A stretch of DNA of 64,000 nt from Byssothecium circinans (lineage: Eukaryota > Ascomycota > Dothideomycetes > Pleosporales > Massarinaceae), in contig ML977017.1 in assembly GCA_010015675.1 (NCBI GenBank), positions 269,468 to 333,467 on the forward strand. Reading direction: 5' to 3'. Position 1 is the first letter of the stretch. Every line of letters begins with the position of its first letter. A program made the translations under genes and the position numbers. Positions 34,555 through 45,195 of the stretch are shown piece after piece. Under the pieces are notes generated by a model, which saw only the letters and a list, made by a program, of their open reading frames with translations, searched no databases and was not told the origin of the DNA.

Positions 34555-36183
34555 TTACATGAACATCTCTCTGAGCCCCACAACTCTCTTGGGCGGTGAG
34601 CTTCGGCGACGCGAGGGTGATCGAGAAGGCTGCCGTCTGCGCACGAAAGCGTATTCAGGCTTCTTGCCGTGGCCGCGCTCCTCAATGAGAAGGCGAGACG
34701 GGCCGCGCTGGCGAAGACGGCGGGTGTGCTCGAAGAGGACTTCGGTATCTCTCGGGTCCATTTCTTGCATGATCACGATGTAGTCGGGGTTGGTCTGCGC
34801 AGTGTCAGTTGATGAACCTTGTATGTGTGAACAAGGACTTACCCTATCAATCTCGTATGGGATGTCGTAGTATAGGAGTGTGTCGACAGCCAAATGCTCC
34901 TTGTGCACTTTGACGTAGGTCGGTTGGTGCGTCAATCGTAGCGGATTCGCCGGCGACTGGCCTTGCTGAAGCTTCCTCGCCTCATCAGGCTTGATCATGG
35001 CCTGGATTTGGTTCTCCTGGAAGCCAAAGTGGGCAAGGCGCTGGCGCATCTGTTCCTCGAGTTCCTTCTCTGCCTTTTCCTTCTTCGCTTTCTCTTCCTC
35101 CTCCTTTTGCTTCTGCAGGAGCAAGAAACGGTCCCACTCTTCCTTTTCCTTTTGCTTGCGCTGCTCTTCCTCGATCCTGAGTTGCATGACCAGCTCTTCA
35201 CGCTGCTTCCTCGCCTTGGCTTCATCAGTGACTTTCTGCATTTCGTACTGATGCACGATGCGTTCACGCTCTTCCTTTGCTTCGCGCTCCTTCTTGGCTT
35301 GCTCCTTGTTGAACTCGTCCACAGCACGCTGGCGTGCGTCCTTGGCCTCCCGCTCGGCTTTCTCAAGCTTTGCAGTGTTTTCAATTATGATTCGCTTGCG
35401 CTCCTCTTCCCTTTGTCTTGAACGCTCACGTCGCTTGGCCTCTTCCCTCTCCAACTTTGCGGTGTTTTCGGCGATGATGCGTTTCCGCTCGAGTGACTTT
35501 TCCCGCTCTCGGTCGGCTCGCATCCTTTCTTCCAGACTCATCTTTAGCTCCCATTCCTTCTTTAGACGGTCTTCGTCATATTTGATGCGTGCCTCTTCCT
35601 CCTCTCGCTCGTGCCTGTCTTTCAGGTACTTGAGCTCCATTCTCCGCCTGATGAGCTCCTCGCGTGTTTCCTGGTCTTGTCTCTCTTCAGCTTCGCGGAG
35701 CCGCGCGTTGACTTGCTCCAACTTGTATTTTTCGATTTCACTTGCGTGATGGTCGTCATGATGGTGATGGTGATGAGGAGACGATCGGGACCGGGACCGG
35801 CTCTGCTTCTCGACCTTGTATCGAAGCTCGGAGATCTCATCTTCCAGTGACCATTCACCGGGCACCCGGCGTGTGCGCCCGCGAGGATTCATCGAGGGGC
35901 TCTTCTGCTCGGTGCGAATGTTTGGGTTCTGGTCATTTTCCATGCGAGTGGAGTTGTAGATGGTCACATGCGGCTGTGGAAGGTTGCCTTGCGATCTGGA
36001 GCGGGTGTGACTGTGGACATGGGTGTCGGGAACAAGAAAGTCTGTTGTGCGTCGCCCATAGCCATCATCACGAGCCCGTCTAGGTGGTAGTGCTGGGCCC
36101 CGAACATGACGAACACCACTGGCATAATGGTCGTGGGTCCACTCGTCCTCTTCGTCGTAGTCCCAGTGGTCGGCGGGCGGCAT
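34555..36183 (-). CDS. Long charged-helix (ER/K) protein, conserved in fungi
   Basis: ATG at 36183. Two exons if the 48-nt intron at 34795-34842 (GTAAGT donor, CTGAC branch, CGCAG acceptor) is removed, giving 526 aa; 542 aa if retained, as it is in frame and stop-free. Residues 1-130 are acidic then Arg/Ser-rich, with a six-His run at 137-142. Residues ~149-385 are almost only Glu, Lys, Arg, Gln and Ala in alternating charge blocks, typical of a coiled coil or a single stable helix. ERKRIIAENTAKLE (232-245) is repeated at 261-274. A compact C-terminal region (YVKVHKEHLAVDTLLYYDIP, then PDYIVIMQEMDPRDTEVLFE) looks like a folded domain. I do not recognise a named family. Confidence 0.75.
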   Translation of the reverse strand: MPPADHWDYDEEDEWTHDHYASGVRHVRGPALPPRRARDDGYGRRTTDFLVPDTHVHSHTRSRSQGNLPQPHVTIYNSTRMENDQNPNIRTEQKSPSMNPRGRTRRVPGEWSLEDEISELRYKVEKQSRSRSRSSPHHHHHHDDHHASEIEKYKLEQVNARLREAEERQDQETREELIRRRMELKYLKDRHEREEEEARIKYDEDRLKKEWELKMSLEERMRADREREKSLERKRIIAENTAKLEREEAKRRERSRQREEERKRIIIENTAKLEKAEREAKDARQRAVDEFNKEQAKKEREAKEERERIVHQYEMQKVTDEAKARKQREELVMQLRIEEEQRKQKEKEEWDRFLLLQKQKEEEEKAKKEKAEKELEEQMRQRLAHFGFQENQIQAMIKPDEARKLQQGQSPANPLRLTHQPTYVKVHKEHLAVDTLLYYDIPYEIDRVSPCSHIQGSSTDTAQTNPDYIVIMQEMDPRDTEVLFEHTRRLRQRGPSRLLIEERGHGKKPEYAFVRRRQPSRSPSRRRSSPPKRVVGLREMFM

Positions 36184-38700
36184 GGTCGCAGAGCTTTGGC
36201 GAAATAAAAGACAAGTAGTAGCTATTAAAAGCTGCGGGATAGAAAATTTGAATGGTTGTGGTGTGGTCCGAGGGGCTCTTGGTGTTCACAAGGGCTGAGT
36301 GAGGTGCGCGATGTGAGCTGGGTGGCGGGGTGTGCTGATGCTTCGAAGGCAACCACAGCACTGATGACAGAGCGCAGAAGCAGGTAACGCAACAGAAAGG
36401 CTAAGGCGGAAGAAGAGAGAGGAAGAAAAGAGCGAGGGCGACGAGATATGAAAGAACAGAGCCAGCAGCCCACCTGTCTTGGGGGCCAGAATTCACCGTA
36501 CTGTACTAGTGTCATCGGGCAGCTGCTGGGGCTGACGGTGGATTGATATATGAGCTGGTCGTGTGGACGGTCATGGATGCATGCACGACTATATGGCTTT
36601 GTGCGCCTGCTGAAACTGTTTCCCCCTCTCCCCTGCGAGACGCGGACAAAGAGTACAGCGGCCGTGTGCGAGGTTGTTTGCCTCTGTCTTGCTGGCTTTG
36701 CGCGCTGGAAACATGGAGTCTGTATGGATGAGGGGCAGTCTAATTTTGTCACTCTTCCCGCGTGCGAACGCCATCTATCCCAGTGCTCAAGCGCTCGGCA
36801 GGCGGAGACGGGGGTGGATACTGCAGACGTGCGCTCCGTCCATGTCATCGAATGAAGCCATGTGATGCCGCCGCGTCCTGTCCCTCGACGCTCTGCGAGA
36901 CTGTTTCAGAAAAGTCGGCACGGGAACGCCCGTCGCACTCCTGATTATTTTTCAGCTGTACTGTAGATACCTGAGGCTGCTCACCAAGTACCGACATCGG
37001 CACTAGTAGCCAGCTCGCGGTTTGCGCCTCTCTGAGATCGACATGGCTCCGACGGGACAGCTGTACCATGGTACCTCAGCCGCCAGACTTGGTGTCCTGG
37101 TAAGCGCTCGACAAGTGTGCCAACAGGTCACGAAACACTTCAAGCTCGGCTTTTTGGGAACCCATGCGATTGAGCTATGCGGGCGGTTATTATGTCGGCT
37201 CCCCTGTCGTTGTTGTTTTGAGTTGCGCGGCTATTTCGTTCAACAGCATCCATGTCATAGTTTAATCTTTGCTTTGGTTTCTCGCGCGTACGGACTATAA
37301 ACGATTATCATGCGTCAGAGGATTAGTGGAAGACACATACATATGTGGGTATCTACCAAATAAGTAGGTAAGCTTATGGTCACGTGCACATCCTTTCACC
37401 TTAGGCTGCATTTGGGCACCACCAGGCCCTGAATGCGTTCTCAAAGTTACACTGGCAACTCTATACCATGCGCATACTCAAATTATAATACGACATCCCA
37501 ATGAAGGGTTCGTCTTCTCCAAGTTTGCGACTCCCAGCCTTTCTTCTTCGTTCTTTTCTTTCATCTTCCAGTCTCCTTCGCAATATTTTCCGTCTTTGCG
37601 AGCCCCACTATGTCCCCAAATATGACCTCCCACTGTTTACCATTTGGTACAAATATTTGTATGTCATTCATTACTATGCAGCTTGCTTCACCCACACACA
37701 CCACAGCAAGCGACCCAAAACTGTAAGACAAACATCCCTTAGACTGGTTGAAATCCACCAAACCCATAGACCGCCCCACAAACAATCTGCGCAATCCAAA
37801 AATCTATAGACGATCGTCTAGAATGACGTCGACTGTCCGTGACTATGTCGTCGTAGCAACCCACTGCCCGCTAATGCTGAAATCAATTCCAAGGTTGAAG
37901 GCTCCTGATGACCTGCCGGGGTGAGGTGCATGGTAGCGTCCAGGCAATGTAAAAGACCAGAAAAGGAAAGATGAAGGCAACGCTGAAGCCTACTCCAACT
38001 TCGTTGATGAAGATTAGTTTCTACAAACAAAGAATGACGCGAAAGGATATAAAAGTCTACATGTTCTGCTGAAACTGAGTAAGTTACCGGTGAAGGCCAC
38101 ACTGATCGAGGAAGCATAGTCATACGGAGGGTTTTCAAATTGCCACGAGTATTACAGCAATGAAGTTGTAGAAGGCGCGAGATCGCCGTTTAATGTCCTT
38201 CTTTCTTAGTGTGTTTTGAGTTTTGTGAGACATGTATTGTGAAACGAGCTAGAGGCAATGAGTCCCACAGGAACAGGCGTGGGAAAGCGGTGAAAAAAGC
38301 AAAGTGAAAGGCCGCGTTCAAGAATGAAGGCGTGGAAGAAATCCAACCCCGCGAATTGGAACTATTGTTCGACTAGATGTTGGGTTATTGACTAGTGTCA
38401 GGTGGGATTGCCAGTCCTCCATATCACGTATGGAACCTCACGTTGCGGAAGCATTTATAGATGTCAAAGCAGACTCGTATTTGGATTATGCCGTACTTTG
38501 ACGCATACCGCAGTTGCTCCAAGGTGGTTCTGCATCTGGCCGAAAATATCTGAACGCATCCATAGCCTAGGCCGCATGAACCTTCGAGGTTGGAAGGCTC
38601 CCTCGCAACCTGTGAGATGGCCAGCTTGACTCCACAAGGCGCTGGACGATGAAGCAGTCAGGCCGATTCGTTGCTTCGTTTGAGTTCGTCATTCCTCTCT
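36184..38700. other. Long gene-free interval
   Basis: 2.5 kb between the coiled-coil gene and prefoldin. It must hold the coiled-coil gene promoter and the prefoldin 3' flank. Several short frames exist but none has domain, splice or codon support. Confidence 0.45.
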
Positions 38701-39165
38701 TCAGCTTCCACCCCTCAAGACCGCCTCGATACTGTTTTTGCTATTCTCGTAGGTCTTTGCTAGATAGTCTTCTTTCTTGTCCAGGTTTGAGAGCTCGGAT
38801 CTCAACTTGTCGGTTTCCGCCGCAAGCCTCTTCTTGACCTCCGGAATAGGCGTGCCAACGAACCTAAGCCCAAGATCAATTTTCTCTTCGCTTGAAAGGG
38901 CTGTCTGAACATACATCTTGCCTATACCTTCATACACATTGGTCCCTTTTGGTAAAGAATCAACTTCGCTCTCGGTCAACTGCACAAGGCGAGTCTCCCG
39001 GGTATTGGCAACTTTTTGCTGCTTAACGATGAGGAGCTGTTGTTCAGCGAAGGCCTTTTTCTGGCCGATTTCTTGCAGAATCTAGCCAATAAGTCAGTCG
39101 CCGCATCGACTTCGGGAGTGCAAGCTTATGCACACCTTCTGCAGCGCATCATTGGGTATCGACAT
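38701..39165 (-). CDS. PFD1: Prefoldin subunit 1
   Basis: Two exons, 39165-39136 (ten codons, MSIPNDALQK) and 39081-38701, 136 aa. The 54-nt intron has a GTGTGC donor, a CTGAC branch site and a GCTAG acceptor. The protein is a beta-type prefoldin subunit: an N-terminal helix (QEIGQKKAFAEQQLLIVKQQ), a hairpin region with YEGIGKMYVQT, and a C-terminal helix (KKEDYLAKTYENSKNSIEAV). Prefoldin hands nascent actin and tubulin to the cytosolic chaperonin. It shares a 413-bp divergent region with the ceramidase gene. Confidence 0.85.
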
Positions 39166-39578
39166 GGTGAACTTCCGGCCGTGATATTGTTGTCGATGTC
39201 CGGAGCTATCGCGAGGTGGACGATAGATCCATAACCTGAGGTTTCGGCTGCGCTTGCCGAGAGCGCACAGACCATGCTCACTAAAACAGTAACCACGAAG
39301 GCGATGACGGAACCGGCGTCTGGGATGTGGTCTCGAAAAATGTGAGATAACCACGACATGTTGGGTATTCACATGTCATCCAATCTATTCCTATTTCCTT
39401 TTGTTCTTCACAGTTTGCAGGGGCGCTTGAAAGACAGTGAAGGGCTCTATCATTGAACATCTCGACATCTCACTCAGCGGATACCTCACCTTCCGAACAT
39501 CCGACATCACAAAACCTGTTGATTGTACCTTTTTCTCCACGATTCTTACAATCTCTACGCTTTCAACGAATCAACAAT
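39166..39578. promoter_or_regulatory. Divergent promoter, prefoldin/ceramidase
   Basis: 413 bp between opposite start codons, so it carries both promoters. No specific element is strong enough to name. Confidence 0.5.
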
Positions 39579-40849
39579 ATGGCCCTCGCGATTCTTGCAT
39601 ACCTTCCTTCGATCTCATACCCTCCTCCATACCAGGAAGGCTGGTGGTCCCCAGTGACATCGACGATCAACTGGTGCGAGGAGGTGAGCAGTGACAGAGT
39701 GGAAGTTTCTGCGCCTGCTGACTCAGTATCAGGATTACTACGTAACTGTGTATTCCGCCGAGATAGTGAACACGTTGACGAATCTTCTGTTCATGTATCT
39801 GGCGGGCAAAGGCATCTACAGTTGTGTCAAACATGGTCATGACACAGTCTTTATAGTAGCTTATACTGGCTATCTACTTACCGGAACTGGTTCCTTCTTC
39901 TTTCACTCAACGCTGAAATGTACGTCCGTTTCGCACTGTGAAAGCCGGGGGAAGGCTGGTCGACATTGTGTTCGCAATTGCGTTCGTCAAAGCTCTGAGA
40001 TCTGCCGACACCTGGAACCTCGTACAGAACTTGAGCACAAGTTTTTGGGTACTTGCATGCATGACTGTACTGACTGACGGTGCAGACCCCATGCAATTAG
40101 TTGACGAACTCTCCATGATATACACGACATGTCTTATGAACTACGCCACCTTCTCATTCAACCGGTCACTCCGATTTCGCACCCTGCTAGGTCTTTCGCT
40201 TTCCTCGCTAGCGGGTTTCATCACTCTCTATTACCACTACCTCCAGGACCCGACATTCCACCAAGTAACATACGCCATCCTCACCATCATAGTCTTCTTC
40301 CGTGCCGTATGGGTGATGGAGGTTAATATCCGACCGCGATTCCGATCCAAGGAGCGAGAGACCGGAAACCCACGTCTGAACGGTGTTGTTAAGGAAGGCG
40401 CGCTGGTACGAGAAGATCGAAGAGATCAGGCAGTTCTGCAGCAGATGTGGACCATGATCGCGTGGGGCCTGAGTATCTTCCTTGGGGGGTTCTTGCTCTG
40501 GCACTGGGATCGAGAACATTGCTCGACCTTGAGGCAGTGGCGTAGAAAAGTCGGAATGCCATGGGGTTTCTTCCTGGAGCTTCATGGCTGGTGGTATGCT
40601 GTTCAATATCTCTACAAACCTACCCCAACATACTGACGAGCTGCTAGGCACCTCATGACGGGAACAGGCGGCTACTTTTATATTGTTTGGTGCACCTGGC
40701 TGCGACACTGCTTGAACTATCGGCAAGACGAATACGAGCTGGCCTGGCCTCATCTCTTCTCCATGCCGGTTGTGGTCAAGAGGCGGAAGCCGTATGCGAA
40801 TGGGTACTCGAACGGGCATGCTGACGGCCAGACTAAGAAAGAGCTGTGA
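39579..40849 (+). CDS. Alkaline ceramidase (YPC1/YDC1 family)
   Basis: Four exons, 39579-39683, 39733-39919, 40086-40593 and 40648-40849, 333 aa, with multiple membrane helices. Family motifs: STINWCEEDY with AEIVNTLTN at the calcium-site end, GTGSFFFHSTLKYPMQLVDE with the catalytic His and Asp, and HGWWHLMTGTG, whose two histidines complete the zinc site. These are rebuilt exactly by splicing at 39920-40085 and 40594-40647. The enzyme hydrolyses dihydro- or phytoceramide to long-chain base and fatty acid at the ER or Golgi. The second intron is 166 nt, longer than most here. The cytoplasmic tail is rich in Lys, Gly and Asn. Confidence 0.92.
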
Positions 40850-41279
40850 GATGGACACGTGATGTGGATGAGGGCTCCAGGGCTGTCTTCCGCGAAGATG
40901 GCGATTAGAATTGCATGTTAGAAAATCCCGCCCTTTACCCTGCTATTCCGAAGCATGTAAAATTCCGTATCATCAAGATCATGTCTCAGTTGATTCTCCA
41001 GTCTTGCATCGCAACAAAGTGCATGTGATAGGCGGTGGTGTGGTGCACAAAAGCTGGTGCCTGTCGCGATGGAAGCCGTGGTTGGCCCCGGCGCGTAAAC
41101 AAGGCTAGCGTGAAAATTCCCGTCCGTGCGTCGGCTCTAGCGTAGTAAATACAGAAGCCACCCACACCGCTCTCCTTCTCCTCGTCTGCTCCACTCTCGC
41201 CGACAACACACCCCGACGAAAGCAAAGCGCAACCCATTTTCAATCCCCAGCACTTTTACACATCGACCCATCCGCCACC
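40850..41279. promoter_or_regulatory. Beta-tubulin promoter region
   Basis: 430 bp between ceramidase and beta-tubulin, in tandem. The last part (about 41155-41279) is C-rich leader ending in gccaccATG. No further gene. Confidence 0.5.
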
Positions 41280-43007
41280 ATGCGTGAGATTGTACGTATC
41301 TTCTGCCCTCAGCAATTTTGATGTCGCGCGTTCCCTGTGCCCCGCGTTAGGGCAGGCCGACACCACAACATGGAAGAACAGCTGCTGACCTGAGATTCTG
41401 CGATACAGGTTCACCTTCAGACCGGCCAATGTGTAAGTTCAATTCCACGGAAGCTATGAGACTGGTCTGACAAAGTTTAGGGTAACCAAATCGGTGCCGC
41501 CTTCTGGTGCGTTCAACTTCAACCGTCGAAAGCTCCGCCCGAGCAGCGATTCTAACAGATGGTAGGCAGCAAATCTCTGGCGAGCACGGCCTTGACGGCT
41601 CCGGCGTGTATGTATTCCTAGTCATACGACAGCTCGATGAATTTACGCAGAATGACTGATTCGCATTAGCTACAATGGCACCTCAGATCTCCAGCTCGAG
41701 CGTATGAACGTCTACTTCAATGAGGTACGTGATCGGTTAACCTCTTTCGGTAGGAACACATACTAATGTGCGTAGGCTTCCGGCAATAAATTCGTCCCCC
41801 GTGCTGTTCTCGTCGATCTGGAGCCGGGCACTATGGATGCCGTCCGCGCTGGACCTTTCGGTCAGCTCTTCCGTCCCGACAACTTCGTCTTTGGCCAGTC
41901 TGGTGCTGGTAACAACTGGGCAAAGGGTCACTACACTGAGGGTGCTGAGCTGGTCGACCAGGTTCTCGATGTCGTCCGCCGTGAGGCTGAGGGCTGCGAC
42001 TGCCTCCAGGGTTTCCAGATCACCCACTCCCTCGGTGGTGGAACTGGTGCCGGTATGGGTACTCTCTTGATCTCCAAGATTCGTGAGGAGTTCCCCGACC
42101 GCATGATGGCTACCTTCTCTGTCATGCCCTCACCCAAGGTCTCCGACACCGTTGTCGAGCCATACAACGCCACCCTCTCCGTCCACCAGCTTGTTGAGAA
42201 CTCAGACGAGACCTTCTGCATTGACAATGAGGTGCGCAATATCCTCCCTGTATTGATTTTCTAGCTAACGTTCTCCAGGCTCTGTACGATATCTGCATGA
42301 GGACTCTCAAGCTGAACAACCCCTCCTACGGCGACCTGAACCACCTCGTCTCAGCCGTCATGTCCGGTGTCACCACTTGCCTACGTTTCCCGGGCCAGCT
42401 CAACTCCGATCTGAGGAAGTTGGCTGTCAACATGGTGCCCTTCCCTCGTCTCCATTTCTTCATGGTCGGCTTCGCTCCCCTCACCAGCCGTGGCGCCCAC
42501 TCCTTCCGCGCCGTTTCAGTTCCTGAGCTCACGCAGCAAATGTTCGACCCCAAGAACATGATGGCTGCCTCCGACTTCCGTAACGGCCGTTACCTAACTT
42601 GCTCTGCCATCTTCCGTGGCAAGGTCTCCATGAAGGAGGTCGAGGACCAGATGCGTAATGTGCAGAACAAGAACACCTCATACTTCGTTGAGTGGATCCC
42701 CAACAACGTCCAGACTGCTCTTTGCTCCATTCCGCCTCGTGGTCTCAAGATGTCGGCCACATTTGTCGGCAACTCGACCTCGATCCAGGAGCTCTTCAAG
42801 CGTGTCGGGGACCAGTTCACCGCTATGTTCAGGCGCAAGGCTTTCTTGCATTGGTACACTGGAGAGGGTATGGACGAGATGGAGTTCACTGAGGCTGAGT
42901 CCAACATGAACGACTTGGTTTCTGAGTACCAGCAATACCAGGAGGCTTCCATCTCCGAGGGTGAGGAGGAGTACGACGAGGAGGCCCCCGTTGAGGGTGA
43001 GGAGTAG
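41280..43007 (+). CDS. tub2: Beta-tubulin
   Basis: Seven exons: 41280-41291, 41409-41432, 41481-41506, 41566-41607, 41670-41724, 41776-42231 and 42279-43007, giving exactly 447 aa. The first five exons are only 12-55 nt long. The protein begins MREI, the autoregulation tetrapeptide, and holds the [10 protein letters not shown] nucleotide loop and an acidic tail ([14 protein letters not shown]). Codons tied to benzimidazole resistance are wild type: His6, Tyr50, Phe167, Glu198, Phe200 and Leu240. Strong codon bias toward C-ending codons in the large exons fits high expression. It polymerises with alpha-tubulin into microtubules. Confidence 0.98.
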
Positions 43008-43634
43008 AGCACCCATTGCTGGGGGCAACGAAAGTCTGCTAGGCGTGGCATACCCCTAGATGTGTGGGCATAGTGGATAGTGTCGGTGTTACGATTCGTG
43101 CTTCGAGCTTTTTGGTTGTTTGAGCAGTCGGGATAATGTAGGAACCACAGCAGGTTGTTGTCCCTGCTGCAGCCGGTTGCGAAAGATACCACTTGAGGCG
43201 AGAAAACTCTTGTTAATGCAAATTTGCCTATCTGGCTTATTCATCTTATGGACTGTCATGATTCGTGTTTCTGTGTTCAGGTCGCTTGGGCAAGGTCGCG
43301 TTGGGCAGTCAAAGTCACCACGATGTTGCATGATCATTCGGCTTGCTAATTACAGACCTCACCATATGCGTCCAGATCCATAAGGAAAGTGCTGAAAGAC
43401 CCTCCGTGTCAGTTAGCAAGCATGCTCTCGTCCATCATTTTCTCTCCGACTCCCCATGTTGAACCCTAGTCTATTCTCCACCTTCCGAGATCATCTCCAT
43501 TACACACCGAGCGAGCGCTTCGTGTCCACTGGTGACAAAAACCAGCATGCTTGTTTTCCCCAGCCTCCATGCACACCACCCAAAGTGTAGCGCCGGACGA
43601 GCGAGTGAGCGCAGGTTGGAAGCTTGTAATTACA
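43008..43634. other. Convergent 3' region, tubulin/OPI3
   Basis: 627 bp between the ends of beta-tubulin (+) and the phospholipid methyltransferase (-). No gene is seen. Confidence 0.5.
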
Positions 43635-44737
43635 CTACAAACCCTTCTTCCCCTCGCGCCTCTCCTTCTCCCTCTTCTCATATATCATATTCGTAAACGG
43701 ATCCTCCCACCTCCTCGCAACGCTATACGCCGCAGCCACCAGGCCCGTGAGAAGGATCCCAGCGGGTTTGCCGTGCCAGATAGCGGTTGCGAGGAAAGAG
43801 AGTGTGGAGCCGTGGTACATGGGGGCATCGCTGACGTTGAAGGGGAATGAGGTTACGGGGGCATCCATTACTGTTTTATCTTTCGTTAGTGTGTTTTTGG
43901 AATCGATGGGGTGGGTGGGTGAGTAAGTGTGTAAGCAAGGAAATAAAGCATGGACAGAACGTACAGATACCAAAGTAATCACCCAGATACGTTCCCGTTA
44001 CGCCGAGCGCCCACATGGAAGTCAAGACTAGGACGTTTCCGGAGAGGAAGAGCGGGATCGCGGAGTATTTGACTAGGGGTGAGAGGAGGGCTGGGTGTGT
44101 GGGTTGCGCGGAGAGGGCTTCGTTGTACCTGTAAGAGTTGGTCCGACGTGTTAGCGATTTTGCTTCACTCTCGTAGCATGTCTGCCCTGCTTGATTTCGT
44201 TGTGAAAGGAGGATAGGAAGGGATGGAGAAGACGTACAAGTAATCCCTAAAGATTCCTAGTGAGAAGATGGTTACGGCCAGACCGTAGCATCCGAGTCGT
44301 GGGTTGCCGCCTGCGAGCTTGGTGAGGACTTTGTTGTGGTACTCTGTTGTGTTCCTTTATTAGCTTTCTTTCCCCCCATTCGTTGTGTTCTTTTATTCGA
44401 CTTCGTGGTATCGTCCCGTCTCTGGTTCCGAGGCACGCGGTGCGGTGCGTATTCGGCGATGGCGCGTTTATAGGCAAAGGCGAGACGTGGGGTATTTGAA
44501 GGGTGGAAATGTACCTTGTGTAGCAGCGATGCTGTGTCCAAAGTCAGTATATGTTACACTTTGAGAGGAGAAGAAGTAGATACATACTTCCAGAACGTCG
44601 GATTGAACAAGATTGAAGCCACGGAAACTGTACGTAAGGTTAGCCCTCGTCTTCTCCTCCCCCCCTCCGCAGAGCAAAGAGCTTTCGCGAGACGTACTCC
44701 AGAAGCTAGGCTGGCTGAAATCGACCAGCGCGCTCAT
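43635..44737 (-). CDS. opi3: Phospholipid N-methyltransferase (OPI3/PEM2)
   Basis: Six exons: 44737-44698, 44627-44588, 44531-44515, 44343-44238, 44128-43965 and 43870-43635, giving 200 aa, close to the ~206 aa of yeast Opi3. Splicing rebuilds the family sequence FNPTFWNIAATQEYHNK, GCYGLAVTIFSLGIFRDYLY, ALGVTGTYLGDYFGILMD and PMYHGSTLSFL, followed by WEDPFTNMIY. The enzyme is an ER integral membrane protein that converts phosphatidyl-monomethylethanolamine to phosphatidylcholine using S-adenosylmethionine. The C-terminus ends KKGL, a dilysine ER-retrieval signal. Exon 3 is only 17 nt, so automated models may miss it. The 171-nt intron between exons 3 and 4 is long for this window. Confidence 0.93.
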
Positions 44738-45195
44738 GATGGCAATGTGTAACTCAGAAGTAGCTGTAGAGAATTGCGATGTGACTTTAGTGAGAGTGGT
44801 GTTCTGGTATACATTGAGGTATGGCGTGGGGAAACTAGCATCTCGGCTGTGCGGTTTCTGCCAGGACGTCATCGCTTCGAAATCGGGTTGCAAGCATGTG
44901 CCGAAACCTCTTCACACACCAGGATCATTATCGCACAAGGGGATCAATTGAATTCGAATTGATTCCGAATGTATTCTTTCTTTTTTAGTCTCGTAGCTTG
45001 TTGGAATCCCCCAACAAACAGCTATAGGTGAGACAAAGTACCCAATGCAACCCATTGCCTGTCTGAGCTGCACGCAAAGAGCTTCAACGACGCAAGCAAA
45101 ACGCACCGCGCAAACCAGATATTCAGTTCATCCCATATGCAGAACAATTAACAAACCGCCCCCACTACACCAACCACACACTCTCACGGTATGCG
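44738..45195. other. Intergenic region
   Basis: 458 bp with the OPI3 promoter and the transporter 3' flank. An AT-rich palindromic patch, AATTGAATTCGAATT, sits at about 44946-44960. No gene. Confidence 0.5.

Noticed and set aside
34963..35421. Leu/Phe-rich open frame resembling a membrane protein
   Set aside because: It is the antisense of Glu/Lys codons in the charged helix; poly-Leu and Phe are an artefact of GAG/AAG codons read backwards.
37501..37809. 102-residue open frame with ATG in a gene-free gap
   Set aside because: Composition is low-complexity and no domain or intron signal supports it.
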